Shown here piece by piece: positions 47,137 to 57,377 of a DNA stretch of 64,000 nt. Each line of letters starts with the position of its first letter. Positions within the stretch are counted from its first letter, which is position 1. The stretch comes from Francisella halioticida (GTDB lineage: Bacteria; Pseudomonadota; Gammaproteobacteria; Francisellales; Francisellaceae): NCBI RefSeq assembly GCF_002211785.1, contig NZ_CP022132.1, forward strand, positions 744,001 through 808,000, in the 5' to 3' direction. Made by a program: the position numbers and the translations under genes. The notes beneath the pieces are model-generated. The model did not search any database, had not been told where the DNA came from, and saw only the letters and a program-made list of their open reading frames with translations.

Positions 47137-47835
47137 ATGGGTAAATTCAAACGTTATATCCCTATCTTACTTTTAATACTAGGTTTAGTTATATTTGTTT
47201 CTTTAGGTGGGCAGAAATATTTATCTTTAGCAGCAGTAAAGCAACATTATCAAGATTTGGTCAATTGGACACATTCATATTTTTGGCTTAGTTCATTAGT
47301 ATTTATTATTATTTATATTATAGTAGTAGCCTTCTCGATACCTGGAGCAACTATTATGACTTTGCTAGGAGGTTTCTTATTTGGTTTGTTACCTGGTTTT
47401 ATCTGGGTAATTTTAGGTGCTACTATTGGTGCATGTTTATTATTCTTAGCTGTAAAAACAGCTTTTGGTGAAACATTAAAAGCTAAAGCAAAAGGTAATA
47501 TTGAGAAATTACGTAAAGGCTTTAAAGATAATGCTTTTAGCTATTTGTTAACACTTCGTCTAATACCATTATTTCCGTTTTTTGCTATAAATATAGCTTG
47601 TGGAGCCATTGGCATAAGCTTATCGACGTTTTTTTGGGCAACTTTATTAGGTATTATACCTGGCTCATTAATCTATACTTGGGTTGGTACGGGACTAGGT
47701 TTTGTGTTAAGTCAAGGTAAAGATTTAGATATGGGTATTATTTTTGCACCGCAGTTTATCTTACCTATAATTGCCCTGGCTATATTGTCACTTGTTCCCG
47801 TTATATACAAAAAGATTAAAGGAGCTAGAGTATGA
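47137..47835 (+). CDS. TVP38/TMEM64-family membrane protein (DedA-like fold)
   Basis: About 232 residues from ATG 47137 (the frame also allows TTG 47122; GAGG precedes the ATG by about 10 bases). Five to six hydrophobic segments. The VTT-domain core is clear: VVAFSIPGATIMTLLGGFLF, GATIGACLLFLAVKTAFG and the LRLIPLFPFFAINIACGAIG block with its conserved R and P. The family is linked to lipid scrambling or undecaprenyl-carrier flipping in related proteins; the specific role is unknown. Its stop overlaps the next start (ATGA), first gene of a four-gene unit. Confidence 0.85.
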   Translation: MGKFKRYIPILLLILGLVIFVSLGGQKYLSLAAVKQHYQDLVNWTHSYFWLSSLVFIIIYIIVVAFSIPGATIMTLLGGFLFGLLPGFIWVILGATIGACLLFLAVKTAFGETLKAKAKGNIEKLRKGFKDNAFSYLLTLRLIPLFPFFAINIACGAIGISLSTFFWATLLGIIPGSLIYTWVGTGLGFVLSQGKDLDMGIIFAPQFILPIIALAILSLVPVIYKKIKGARV

Positions 47836-49235
47836 AGCAAATAAAAACAGACATTTGTGTAATTGGTGGTGGTTCTGGTGGTCTATCTGTTGCTGCTGGT
47901 GCAGTGCAAATGGGAGCAAGAGTCGTTCTCTGTGAGGGTGGAAAGATGGGTGGTGATTGTTTAAACTATGGCTGTGTTCCATCTAAAGCTATGATCGAAG
48001 CTTCACGAATTATACATAATTGTCACAAAGCTAAAGAATTTGGGATTGATATTAAAAACTTTGCAACTGACTATAAAAAAGTACAAGAACATGTTGCCAA
48101 TGTAATAGCCAAGATAGAGCCTCATGACTCAGTTGAGAGATTTGAGTCTTTGGGTGTTGATGTTATCCAAGATTATGCACATATTGTAGATAAAAAAACT
48201 GTCCAGGCTGGTGATATACAAATCAAAGCTAAATATATAGTTTTAGCAACTGGCTCACGAGCAAAAATATTTCCAATAGAGGGTTTAGCAGATGTTGATT
48301 ATCTGACAAATGAGACAATTTTTAGTTTAGATAAACAGCCTGAGCATTTACTTGTCATGGGTGGCGGGCCAATTGGAGTTGAATTAGCTCAGGCACACGC
48401 TTTGTTAGGTTCTAAGGTAACAATTCTTGAGGCAGAGCCTACTATATTAGGTCCTGTTGATAGTGATTGTAGGCAAATACTACTAGATGAGTTTGAAAAA
48501 CTTGGTATAAATGTAGTAACAAATACTAAAGTAACAAAAGTCTCAAAACAAGATACTCAAATACAATTAGAAACTAGTGGTGGTGTTTATAGTGGTTCTC
48601 ATCTATTAGTAGCTACTGGAAGACAACCAAATATAGAAAAGCTTAATTTAGAAAAAGTAGGCATTAAACACTCTGCAAGAGGAGTAAATGTTGATACTAG
48701 ATTGCGTACTAACTATAAGAATATATATGCAATTGGTGATTTGGCTAGTCAGTATCAGTTTACTCATACAGCTGGTTATCATGCTGGAATTGTTATTCAG
48801 AATATTCTATTTAAATTACCAGCTAAAGTTAACTATTCAAGTTTTCCGTGGGCTATATATACAACCCCAGAAGTGGCTCATGCTGGAATGCCTATTAAGC
48901 AAGCAGAGCAAGAGGGCGCTACTATATTAACATTGCCATATGATAGTAATGATAGAGCACAGGCAAATCTTTCTACAAATGGCGTAGTTAAAATAGCTGT
49001 TAATAAAAAAGGTTATATTTTAGGAGCTAGCATAGTAGGAGAGCAAGCTGGTGAGCTTATTACTCAATGGACATTAGCTATTAAAAATAAACTAAAAATT
49101 AAACAAATGGCTTCACATATTGTGCCATACCCAACTCTTAGTGAATTAAATAAGCGTGTTGCTGGTTCGTATTTTACGCCATCTCTATATAGTGAAAAGG
49201 TTAAAAGAATAGTTAGTTTTTTACTAAAGTTCTAG
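47832..49235 (+). CDS. Pyridine nucleotide-disulfide oxidoreductase (mercuric reductase / dihydrolipoamide dehydrogenase-like)
   Basis: A flavoprotein of 467 residues. FAD site CVIGGGSGGLSVAAGAVQMG; redox-active disulfide GGDCLNYGCVPSKA (Cys43 and Cys48); NAD(P) site VMGGGPIGVELAQAHALLG; second FAD block YAIGDLASQYQFTH. The C-terminal HTHPTxSE of lipoamide dehydrogenases is replaced by VPYPTLSELNKRVAGSYF, so it is not a classical Lpd. Members are often encoded beside TVP38-type genes, as here, and the electron acceptor is unknown. Confidence 0.87.
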   Translation: MKQIKTDICVIGGGSGGLSVAAGAVQMGARVVLCEGGKMGGDCLNYGCVPSKAMIEASRIIHNCHKAKEFGIDIKNFATDYKKVQEHVANVIAKIEPHDSVERFESLGVDVIQDYAHIVDKKTVQAGDIQIKAKYIVLATGSRAKIFPIEGLADVDYLTNETIFSLDKQPEHLLVMGGGPIGVELAQAHALLGSKVTILEAEPTILGPVDSDCRQILLDEFEKLGINVVTNTKVTKVSKQDTQIQLETSGGVYSGSHLLVATGRQPNIEKLNLEKVGIKHSARGVNVDTRLRTNYKNIYAIGDLASQYQFTHTAGYHAGIVIQNILFKLPAKVNYSSFPWAIYTTPEVAHAGMPIKQAEQEGATILTLPYDSNDRAQANLSTNGVVKIAVNKKGYILGASIVGEQAGELITQWTLAIKNKLKIKQMASHIVPYPTLSELNKRVAGSYFTPSLYSEKVKRIVSFLLKF

Positions 49236-49246
49236 TTGGGAGTATT

Positions 49247-49834
49247 ATGTTAGAGCAAAGCGTCAGGCCTTGGTTTCAAAAGTATTTTATAAATGCAGTG
49301 GCAGCTGCATTATCTGCTTTAAATATAAAACCAAATATTTTAACAATATTGTCTCTTATAACAGGTTTTATAAGCGCTATACTAGTGCTGTTGACACCAT
49401 GGTTAGCAGTGGTATTTCTTTTAATATCTGGTTATTTAGATGTCTTAGATGGTAGTGTTGCAAGGTTACAAAAATCCAACTCATCATTTGGTACGATGCT
49501 TGATATTTTATCTGATCGTTTTGTTGAATCATTAATCATTATTGCTGTTTTTGTTTTCCAGCCAGAAATTGCTTGGGTTGGATTAGTTATGATGATGTCT
49601 ATAATTGTTTGTGTAAGTAGTTTTCTACTTGTAGGAATATTTAGTCAACAGCAATCATCAAAGAGTTTTTATTATTCACCAGGATTAATGGAAAGAGCAG
49701 AAACTTTTATATTTTTTATTGTTATGATTTTGTTACCATCAACAGTACTATGGTTAGGTATCTTATTTACTATTTTAGTGTTATGGACAACTTTTTATAG
49801 AGTTTATGAGTTTTATAATCAAATAAAGGTTTAA
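49247..49834 (+). CDS. CDP-alcohol phosphatidyltransferase
   Basis: A membrane enzyme of 195 residues with the signature DG-x2-AR-x8-G-x3-D-x3-D seen as DGSVARLQKSNSSFGTMLD and ILSD (near residues 68-90). About five hydrophobic segments. Such enzymes transfer a phosphatidyl group from CDP-diacylglycerol to an alcohol such as glycerol phosphate, inositol phosphate or serine; the acceptor cannot be read from sequence. Third gene of the unit, 11 bases after the oxidoreductase and one base before the DUF547 gene. Confidence 0.88.
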   Translation: MLEQSVRPWFQKYFINAVAAALSALNIKPNILTILSLITGFISAILVLLTPWLAVVFLLISGYLDVLDGSVARLQKSNSSFGTMLDILSDRFVESLIIIAVFVFQPEIAWVGLVMMMSIIVCVSSFLLVGIFSQQQSSKSFYYSPGLMERAETFIFFIVMILLPSTVLWLGILFTILVLWTTFYRVYEFYNQIKV

Positions 49835-49835
49835 G

Positions 49836-50657
49836 ATGAAAAAATTAAATATATCCAAATATATTCTGTTATTTTTTATGACTGCATCTTTGTATGGAGC
49901 ACCAAGTGCACAGCTTTGGAGTTATTGGAATAAATCAAATCCATCATCAACAGCAAAAATAGATTTTAAACCTTGGCAAGATTTTTTAGATAAATATGTT
50001 GTGCAAAAGGGAAATCAAACATTTGTTAACTATGCTGAGGCATCTAAAAACGATAAGCAGAAGTTAAATGAGATAATAAGCAATTATTCTAAAATAGATA
50101 TTTTAAATTATAATAAAAATCAGCAGCTAGCATATTGGATAAATATGTACAATATGTTGACTATAAAGACTATTTTGCAATATTATCCAGTAAAATCAAT
50201 TACCAATATTGATAAAGGTTGGTTTGGTTTTTCTAAAGTTTGGGATCAAAAAATTGTCAATATTAATAATAAAGAACTAACTTTAAATGACATAGAGCAT
50301 CGAATTATTCGTCCGATATGGCATGACCCAAGAGTTCATTCTGCTGTTAATTGCGCTTCTATAAGTTGTCCTAATTTATCTAAAACTGCTTATCAAGGAG
50401 ATCAGATAAACAAGCAATTAAATAAGTCATTTACTACCTGGATAAATAGTTCTAAAGGTTTTAAATTAAAAGATAATAATATTTATATATCAAAAATATT
50501 TGATTGGTATGGTAGTGATTTTGGTGATCAAATACAAATGCGTCAGTTTATAGCTAAATATTTAGCTAGCAAAGTTAAAAAAGAGGCAATATTAGATAAA
50601 AATAAAGTAATTAATTATCAAAACTATAACTGGAATTTAAATCAGTTACCTAGCTAG
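49836..50657 (+). CDS. Secreted DUF547-domain protein
   Basis: 273 residues with a signal peptide (about 1-21, ends LYGA). The DUF547 core includes QLAYWINMYNMLTIKTILQY, LNDIEHRIIRPIWHDPRVHS and AVNCASISCPNLSKTAY, with the conserved His and Cys residues. DUF547 resembles a papain-like fold, and the His/Cys could be catalytic, but no activity is established. Starts directly after the CDP-alcohol phosphatidyltransferase stop. Likely periplasmic. Confidence 0.85.
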   Translation: MKKLNISKYILLFFMTASLYGAPSAQLWSYWNKSNPSSTAKIDFKPWQDFLDKYVVQKGNQTFVNYAEASKNDKQKLNEIISNYSKIDILNYNKNQQLAYWINMYNMLTIKTILQYYPVKSITNIDKGWFGFSKVWDQKIVNINNKELTLNDIEHRIIRPIWHDPRVHSAVNCASISCPNLSKTAYQGDQINKQLNKSFTTWINSSKGFKLKDNNIYISKIFDWYGSDFGDQIQMRQFIAKYLASKVKKEAILDKNKVINYQNYNWNLNQLPS

Positions 50658-50673
50658 CATATAAGAAAATCTT

Positions 50674-51790
50674 ATGGAAAATAATAACCTACCAATATCA
50701 AATTATTATACGGCGGGTAAAAAGGTTGGTTTTTTTGCTCTAACAGCAACTTTAGTGATGACTGAATTAAATACTTCAACTCTTATTGGGTTTTCTAGTC
50801 TAGGCTATAATTATGGTTTTTCGGCAATTTCACTTGGGCTAGTATTTTTATTTGGTTTATTTTTTTATGCAATTACAGTAGCAAAGAAATGGAAAAGTTT
50901 GATGCTATAAGTATTACACAATATTTTAGCTATCGCTATAATAAAGCTTTTGGAACTTTTGCGGCGATATGTTTATGGGTTGCAATGTTAGGGTTTGGAT
51001 CAAACTTTATACATTAATAACTGTTTGCTTAGAAGTTATATTTCCAGATTATTCCAAAGCATTAATTACTTTTATCTCTTGTTTAGTTATGTTTATTGCT
51101 ACTGTTAATTCTGGACTTAAGTCAATTATCCAGATTGATAAAGTAAGCTTTATTTTATCTTCGCTATTATTTATATTCTTTGGGATTTATTTTTATAAGT
51201 ATCATCAACAAGGTATTCAGATTAATATTAAAAGTCATACTAGTTTGCCAATTTTATTTACTTTATCATTAGTTATATTGACTTGTTTTACTTATATTCT
51301 CTCTCCATGGTATGGACAAAATATTTTTTCTGCAAAATCACCGAAGGTAGCTTTTTATTCAATGCTTGTGACAGCAATATTAGTTAGTTTATTTTATGTG
51401 ATAGCTATTTTTATTACAGCTTCTTTTTCTAAACAATTAGCTTTGAATAATCCAGATTTGGCTTTAGCTAGTATTGTAGCGAGAAAATTACCATTAGTTA
51501 TATAAATCTACTTTTATATTGTAATATTCTTGATTGCCACAACAACTATAGCAGCTCTATGGAATACTATGGCATCAGTAATTTTTGCTCATAGTAGTTA
51601 TACCAAAACTGCTAGCTCAAATAAAGTTTTAGTTTTCTGTATTGCTATTTTAAGCTATCTAATAGCAACATTTTTTATTGATCACATTCTTGATAAGATG
51701 CTACTTTTTAATATATCTATAGCAGCATTATCTTTTAGTTTAGTATATGGCTTTTATGGTAAAAGTAAAAATTTTATAGGGGCTATATTG
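50674..51790 (+). pseudogene. Sodium:solute symporter (SSS family), frameshifted and truncated by IS-A
   Basis: ATG 50674 opens NNLPISNYYTAGKKVGFFAL, the SSS start with its TAGR-like motif, and continues ATLVMTELNTSTLIGFSSLG. Frameshifts are seen near 50900 (then FDAISITQYFSYRYNKAFGT) and near 50980, and a break near 51503. Helices continue through AALWNTMASVIFAHSSYTK to KNFIGAIL at 51790, where IS-A starts. The missing C-terminus is found at 12951-13133, sharing the TTG target triplet. Confidence 0.78.
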
Positions 51791-53101
51791 TATAATGTCC
51801 CCAGAAAAAGCTACTGATTTTAGAAAGATTTTTATTCCTAGATGTTAAAGTTAACTAGATAAATTAGGAAATAGATAAATGAGTAAAAAAAGAGTAACGT
51901 ATACAGCTGATTTTAAAGCTAAAGTAATTATAGAATTGCTAGAAGGCGATATGACAGTTAATGAGATAGCAAGTAAGTATGATTTACTTCCTAAAAACGT
52001 GCATAATTGGAAGCAGCAATTTTTATCTAATGCTTGCTTAGCATTTGATAAAAGCTCTGTTGTTAAGGAGTATAAGCAGGAAATAGATGAGCTTAGAAAA
52101 GATAAAGATGCAACAAGTAAAAAACTAGTCGAGGTAATAGTAGAGAGGGATTTTTTAATGGGAAAGCTAAAAAGCTTGGTATCATCAAATAATAGAGTAA
52201 ACTCTGTAGATACTAAGCTAGAATTATCTTTAAATAATCAGCTTAAACTATTATCTGTATCTAAGAGTGTTACTATTATACACCAATATCAAAATTTAGT
52301 AGTAATGATGATATTAAACTATTAAATGCAATAGATTTGATACATACTAAACATCCATATTATGGTACGAGAAGTCTAGTAAAGTTGCTAAATAGATTAG
52401 GATTTCTAGTTGGAAGGAAGCTAATCAAAAGTGCTATGGAATTAATGGGTATTAAGGCATTGTATCCTAAAAAAAAGACAACTGTCATTAATAAGCAACA
52501 CAAGAAATATCCATACTTACTTAATGTATTTAAAAATGAGACGAATCAGGTTGTTATAGATAAAGCTAATAAGGTATGGAGTGCTGATATCACGTATATT
52601 AGACTAGAATGTGGGTATGCATATTTAGTAGCCATAATAGATTGGCATAGCAAGAAAACACTAGCTTGGAAGATTTCTAATACTATGGATACACATCTAA
52701 CAACTAGTGTGTTAAAAGAAGCGTTATTTAAATATGGTAAACCTGATATCTTGAACTCTGATCAAGGAACTCAATATACAGCAAAAGAGCATATTAAAAT
52801 ATTATCTGATAATAAAATAAATATATCTATGGATGCTAAAGGAAGATCTATAGATAATATTGCAATTGAGAGATTTTGGAGAACACTGAAATATGAAAAT
52901 GTTTATCCGGCATCATATATAACTATGAAAGAGGCTAAAGTAGGTATCAAAGAATATATTGATATTTACAACAATGAAAGACTACATTCTAGTATTGGAT
53001 ATATGACTCATGATGAAGTATATTCTGGTATTTTAGATGCTGCATAAAAGCAAGGAATAAAAATATTTTATAAAGTGGTATTGAATAACAGGGACAGTTT
53101 A
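51791..53101 (+). mobile_element. IS-A copy 4 (1311 bp), transposase frameshifted
   Basis: Both ends are normal (TATAATGTCCCC and GGGACAGTTTA). One G is missing from AGAGTGTGTACT near 52270, breaking the transposase between residues 130 and 132. The left flank triplet TTG is matched not on its own right side (CTT) but at the right side of the IS-A remnant at 12951. Confidence 0.92.
51879..53047 (+). pseudogene. IS-A transposase, one-base frameshift (copy 4)
   Basis: The first frame covers the HTH and coiled coil to residue about 130, then ends after TIIHQYQNLVVMMILNY. The second frame (from 52337) carries the entire catalytic domain with ADITY, LNSDQGTQY and IERFWRTLKYE. Two separate products might be made, mimicking OrfA and OrfB, but activity is doubtful. 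Confidence 0.88.
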
Positions 53102-53328
53102 CTTTGAAAGCAGCAAGAAGCTCAGACCCTACAAAAATTGATGAAAAATATTTAGAGTTATCAAGAATTGGTCAAGAGACTTCATTTGTTAATGGTGGTT
53201 TTCAAAGTTGGATAAATTCTCCTGTAAAAGGAATAATAGTCGGAGAAGATGATTCTATTATTATATTGAAATTAGAGAATGAGGATGTAGGCACGACACA
53301 TGTTTATTTTCCAAAGCTTAATTATTAA
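53102..53328 (+). pseudogene. C-terminal fragment of an unrecognised gene beside IS-A
   Basis: About 75 codons starting at the IS-A junction (a TTG at 53104): KAARSSDPTKIDEKYLELSR, VNGGFQSWINSPVKGIIVGE and HVYFPKLNY. The left part is lost. No family recognised. Confidence 0.5.
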
Positions 53329-53445
53329 CTGACCTTAGCTAGTTAATGTCCAAAATTAGATATTTATTGATTTGGTAGAAAAATTTAATTAAGTAATCTC
53401 TTTATGTTATGATACGAAAATTAAATAATTTATCTCATCTATATT

Positions 53446-53895
53446 ATGAAAAAATTACTTCAGAAGATACTTATTATTGCTATAGCAATTATGTTGTGTT
53501 CCTGTGATGGAATGGCTTATCAATTAGCAGAGTCATGAGGTTACTCAGATAATACTGCCTATATTGATGGCGGTAATGATGGTGAAGGCGATTATCATCA
53601 TCATCATCATGAAGGTGAATGGGAGTGTATTAACGTCGGAACTGAAAAAAAATGTGGTTATCACTGTGCCTCAGATGGTGGTTTAATAGGAGCATGTGCA
53701 CCTAAAAGAGATATGCAATGTATAGCAAAATTTGGTGCTGGTGCCACATGTGGTTATGGTTGCGTATCTAATAATTTCCAAGTTAAATGCGCTTCTTATA
53801 GAAAGGATTCTTGCCACGTTGATAACTACAATAAAATAATTTGTGGCCGTCATTGCGTTAAAGATAATTTTGGCAATTACAACTGTCAAGAATAA
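53446..53895 (+). pseudogene. Cysteine-rich secreted lipoprotein with an in-frame TGA
   Basis: ATG 53446 opens a lipoprotein signal with a lipobox-like LCSC (MKKLLQKILIIAIAIMLCSC). An in-frame TGA lies at codon 31 (53536-53538) after AYQLAES. The frame then runs to TAA 53895 with a His tract DYHHHHHEGEWEC and three Cys-rich repeats: KKCGYHCASDGGLIGAC, ATCGYGCVSNNFQVKCA and KIICGRHCVKDNFGNYNCQ. About 12 Cys in 110 residues suggest a disulfide-knotted surface protein. Apart from the TGA the gene looks intact. Confidence 0.65.
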
Positions 53896-53990
53896 CTAAG
53901 CTAATACTTTCATAGTGAAAAGCATGCTTATAATACTGTGATTATATACACAAACATGCTGTTATCATTCTAAAGTTTATAAATTATTAG

Positions 53991-54131
53991 ATGTCTCTAA
54001 AACAAAGAATTATTTCAGAAATATATAATGATCAAATAAGTAATCTTTATAAGAAAAAGATTATAGGAGATAAGGCTACCAAGTCGCCTAAAAGTATTAA
54101 AGATCTGGCTATAAGCATCAAGAATAGCTAA
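53991..54131 (+). CDS. Short hypothetical protein
   Basis: 46 residues: MSLKQRIISEIYNDQISNLY, then KKKIIGDKATKSPKSIKDLA and ISIKNS. Basic and without a recognised family. It could be a fragment of a longer lost gene; the 100 bases after it hold nothing clear before typA. Confidence 0.3.
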   Translation: MSLKQRIISEIYNDQISNLYKKKIIGDKATKSPKSIKDLAISIKNS

Positions 54132-54235
54132 ATTTACTTAAGAATATTCAAGAGGATTTTCATAAGAAAATCAAAACTATCTTTTAGTTTACACTCTCAA
54201 AAATATTTATATGTAGTATAGAAGGGAATATGAAA

Positions 54236-56053
54236 TTAAAGAGCCCCACGAGCTGCTTTTTTACGATCAGATTCGGTTAGATGTTTTTTTCTTAATCTAA
54301 TAGATACTGGTGTAATTTCAACTAATTCATCATCTTCGATAAATTCCAGAGCATATTCAAGAGTAAGCTTGATTGGTGTTACTAGTGTAAGAGCTTCATC
54401 TTTACCAGAAGCACGAACATTAGTTAGCTGCTTACCTTTACATGGATTTACAGCTAGATCATTATCTCTATTATGAATACCAATAATCATACCTTCATAG
54501 ACATCTGTACCATGATTAATAAACATTTTACCTCTTTCTTGAAGATTCCAAAGAGCAAAAGCTACTGCTTTACCAGATAGCATAGAAACTAGTGTACCGT
54601 TCTGACGAGTTTCTAAAGTCTGTTTTTTCATAGGACCATAGTGGTCAAAGACTTTGTTTAAAATACCTGAACCTGAGGTAATTGTTAAAAACTCCGTATA
54701 AAAGCCAATTAAGCCACGTGATGGTATTATAAACTCAAGTTTTACACGACCTTTTCCATCTGGTTCCATATTTTTAAGTTCACCTTGGCGTAGTCCCATG
54801 CGTTCCATTACAGTGCCTTGGTGCTCTTCTTCAATATCGATGATAGCTTGCTCATATGGTTCATGTCTTTCACCATTAACATCTTTAAATATTACATGAG
54901 GTCTAGATACAGCAATCTCAAAATTTTCTCTACGCATATTTTCAAGTAAAATTGAAAGATGAAGTTCGCCACGACCAGAGACCTTAAACTTATCAGCATC
55001 TTCAAGTTGTTCAACTTTTAGAGCTACATTTGTAAGTAATTCTTTATCTAAACGATCTTTGATTTGGCGTGAAGTTACATATTTACCTTCCTTACCTGCA
55101 AATGGAGAGTTATTAACCTGAAAGGTCATACTAATAGTTGGTTCATCTACAGAAAGCTCAGGTAATGCTTCTACTTTATTAGGGCTACATAGAGTGTCTG
55201 ATATATTCAAACCTTCCATACCAGTAATACAAACTATATCACCAGCTTGTGCTTCTGGTACTTCAACTCTTTCTAGACCCATATAACCTAATATTTGTAA
55301 AATCCTGCCATTACGGGTTTTACCATCTTTCCCAATCAAAGTAATAGGAGTATTCGTTTTAACTTTACCTCTTTGGATACGGCCAATTCCAATAGTGCCT
55401 GTAAAGCTAGAATAATCCAAAGAAGATATTTGCATCTGAAAAGGGCCGTCTTCATCTACATCAGGATGTTCAACACTGTCTACGATAGCTTGGAAAAGAT
55501 CAGTCATATCTTCTTTTTTTTCACTAAGCTCATTTGTAGCCCAGCCATTAATAGCAGAAGCATAAATAATAGGAAAATCTAACTGCTCATCTGTTGCGCC
55601 TAATCTATCAAAAAGATCAAAAACTTGATCAACAACCCAATCAGGACGAGCACCATCTCTATCAATTTTATTAATAACTACGATAGGTTTTAGACCTTGG
55701 GCAAAAGCTTTTTCTGTTACAAATCTTGTTTGCGGCATAGGGCCATCAACTGCATCAACTAATAATAATACAGAGTCAACCATAGATAACACACGCTCAA
55801 CCTCACCACCAAAATCAGCATGTCCTGGAGTATCTACGATATTAATTCTATAGTTATTCCATTTAAGAGCAGTATTTTTTGCAAGGATTGTAATACCTCT
55901 TTCTTTCTCAATATCATTTGAATCCATGACTCTTTCAACTTCTGGGCCACGAGTATTTAGAGTGCCAGACTGTTGTAATAATTTATCGACTAAAGTAGTT
56001 TTACCATGGTCAACGTGTGCGATAATCGCAATATTTCTTAAATTTTCAATCAT
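54236..56053 (-). CDS. typA: Ribosome-associated GTPase TypA/BipA
   Basis: A translational GTPase of 605 residues. G1 [16 protein letters not shown]2 [11 protein letters not shown]3 [13 protein letters not shown] and G4 [12 protein letters not shown] are intact in the first 140 residues. The EF-G-like domains follow, and the TypA-specific C-terminal domain ends with [20 protein letters not shown]. It assists 50S assembly at low temperature and stress adaptation. Monocistronic by context. Confidence 0.97.
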   Translation of the reverse strand: MIENLRNIAIIAHVDHGKTTLVDKLLQQSGTLNTRGPEVERVMDSNDIEKERGITILAKNTALKWNNYRINIVDTPGHADFGGEVERVLSMVDSVLLLVDAVDGPMPQTRFVTEKAFAQGLKPIVVINKIDRDGARPDWVVDQVFDLFDRLGATDEQLDFPIIYASAINGWATNELSEKKEDMTDLFQAIVDSVEHPDVDEDGPFQMQISSLDYSSFTGTIGIGRIQRGKVKTNTPITLIGKDGKTRNGRILQILGYMGLERVEVPEAQAGDIVCITGMEGLNISDTLCSPNKVEALPELSVDEPTISMTFQVNNSPFAGKEGKYVTSRQIKDRLDKELLTNVALKVEQLEDADKFKVSGRGELHLSILLENMRRENFEIAVSRPHVIFKDVNGERHEPYEQAIIDIEEEHQGTVMERMGLRQGELKNMEPDGKGRVKLEFIIPSRGLIGFYTEFLTITSGSGILNKVFDHYGPMKKQTLETRQNGTLVSMLSGKAVAFALWNLQERGKMFINHGTDVYEGMIIGIHNRDNDLAVNPCKGKQLTNVRASGKDEALTLVTPIKLTLEYALEFIEDDELVEITPVSIRLRKKHLTESDRKKAARGAL

Positions 56054-56127
56054 TAAATTTTGCCTATTTTTATAAAATCACAATAATTATAGACTAATAA
56101 TGAGCAAAAGTACCTAAAAAAGCTTAC

Positions 56128-56307
56128 TTGATTATAGTTGTTTTAAAAATACATTTTGATTTTATTAAGGTTTTATTTATCGAAGACAGCAAATTTTACT
56201 TGCTGAAATACTATAAAGTTAACATTTATATGTTGGATAATAAAAAATATCTAACTCAAGTGATGAATAAATCAGCAAATCTAAACAACTCGGTAGAATC
56301 CAACTAA
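56128..56307 (+). other. Short open frame from TTG, possible gene fragment
   Basis: 59 codons reading LIIVVLKIHFDFIKVLFIED, SKFYLLKYYKVNIYMLDNKK and YLTQVMNKSANLNNSVESN. It has a coding-like composition, but no ATG or ribosome site. This is the only notable content of the 263 bases between typA and the desulfhydrase gene. Confidence 0.2.
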
Positions 56308-56316
56308 TTAAAGCAA

Positions 56317-57201
56317 CTAGCGCTTAATATTTAGAAATTTTTTATATCTATTAATCATAGTGATATTTCCTGAAGTACCACCACAGTGAATATATATGAT
56401 TGGTTTTGGCAGATTATTATAGTTTGCTAGAAGTACACGCCAAGCTATTGGATCATAAAGTAAATCAAACTCTATAGCAGTTTGTTGTAGAAGCTTCTTA
56501 TAAATATTATAGTTTTCTATATCTAGTTGACCAAAGTTTTTTTGAAATTGGGATTCTAAAACTTGAGGATGATTTAGAGTTTTGTCAATATAATTAAATT
56601 GCTGTTTTAAATATTGTGAGCTACCAACACAAGGTATTGTAAAAATTTTTTGCTTTAAATATTTTTCTAAATAGATAGCTGTTGTTCCAGTTCCTGATGC
56701 AACTACCACACTATAATCTTCGATTTTGTTTTCTTCACAATATTTTTTAATTTCTAAAGCACAACTAGCTATACCTTCTTCAGCAGAAGGATTTTTACCT
56801 CCTTGATCAAAGAAGTAAAAATCTTTAGCATTTTGATATTTGCTTTTTATATTTTTAAGCTTTAACTCTTCATTGCTTTCAAAGAGCTGCATGCCATTTT
56901 CTAATGCAAATTTTAAGTTACCATTTTTATTTTGTTTAAGAAATTTTGGTAAAGGTTTTACCCAGTAATGAAAAGCCCAATTTTTAATTTTAGCTAGTTG
57001 TGATAGTGCCAGCATAAAATTAGATTGATTGCCACCAAAAGAAATAATAGTCTTAATTTGTTCGTAGTTACCTGGATTGCTTAAAATGTAAGCAAGTTTT
57101 CTAGCTTTATTACCTGAAAAAATATGATGATTTAGGTCATCCCTCATTACTATAAAGTTTTTATTTTCAAAAGAAATCTTTTGAAACAAAGATGATGACA
57201 T
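56317..57201 (-). CDS. PLP-dependent D-cysteine desulfhydrase / ACC deaminase-like enzyme
   Basis: A fold-type II PLP enzyme of 294 residues. IVMRDDLNHHIFSGNKARKL places the PLP Lys in GNKARK near residue 31, followed by the serine/Asn loop SFGGNQSNFMLALSQ. VVVASGTGTTAIYLEKYL is the phosphate-binding stretch. Such enzymes degrade D-cysteine or related amino acids. It is shorter than DcyD (about 330 residues). The rubredoxin gene lies five bases upstream in the same direction, a probable two-gene unit. Confidence 0.8.
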   Translation of the reverse strand: MSSSLFQKISFENKNFIVMRDDLNHHIFSGNKARKLAYILSNPGNYEQIKTIISFGGNQSNFMLALSQLAKIKNWAFHYWVKPLPKFLKQNKNGNLKFALENGMQLFESNEELKLKNIKSKYQNAKDFYFFDQGGKNPSAEEGIASCALEIKKYCEENKIEDYSVVVASGTGTTAIYLEKYLKQKIFTIPCVGSSQYLKQQFNYIDKTLNHPQVLESQFQKNFGQLDIENYNIYKKLLQQTAIEFDLLYDPIAWRVLLANYNNLPKPIIYIHCGGTSGNITMINRYKKFLNIKR

Positions 57202-57206
57202 CTCAA

Positions 57207-57377
57207 TTATTCTTCTAGAAGCTCAAACTCATCTTTACCAACACCGCAGTCAGGACATTCCCAATCATCAGTAACATCTTCCCATTTAGTACCTGGTTCA
57301 ATATCATCTTCTGGCCATCCTTCAGCTTCATCATAAATTAATCCACAAACGATACAAATATATTTTCTATATTCCAT
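57207..57377 (-). CDS. Rubredoxin
   Basis: 56 residues with the two iron-binding knuckles: [16 protein letters not shown] and [18 protein letters not shown]. The four Cys bind one iron for single-electron transfer. Acidic, cytoplasmic. No rubredoxin reductase gene is adjacent. It precedes the PLP enzyme gene by five bases. The acceptor is unknown; oxidative-stress roles are known for rubredoxins elsewhere. Confidence 0.95.
   Translation of the reverse strand: MEYRKYICIVCGLIYDEAEGWPEDDIEPGTKWEDVTDDWECPDCGVGKDEFELLEE

Noticed and set aside
53536-53538. TGA as selenocysteine codon
   Set aside because: No SECIS-like hairpin was seen directly downstream, and the position is just after a signal peptide in an otherwise Cys-based protein; a nonsense mutation is simpler.
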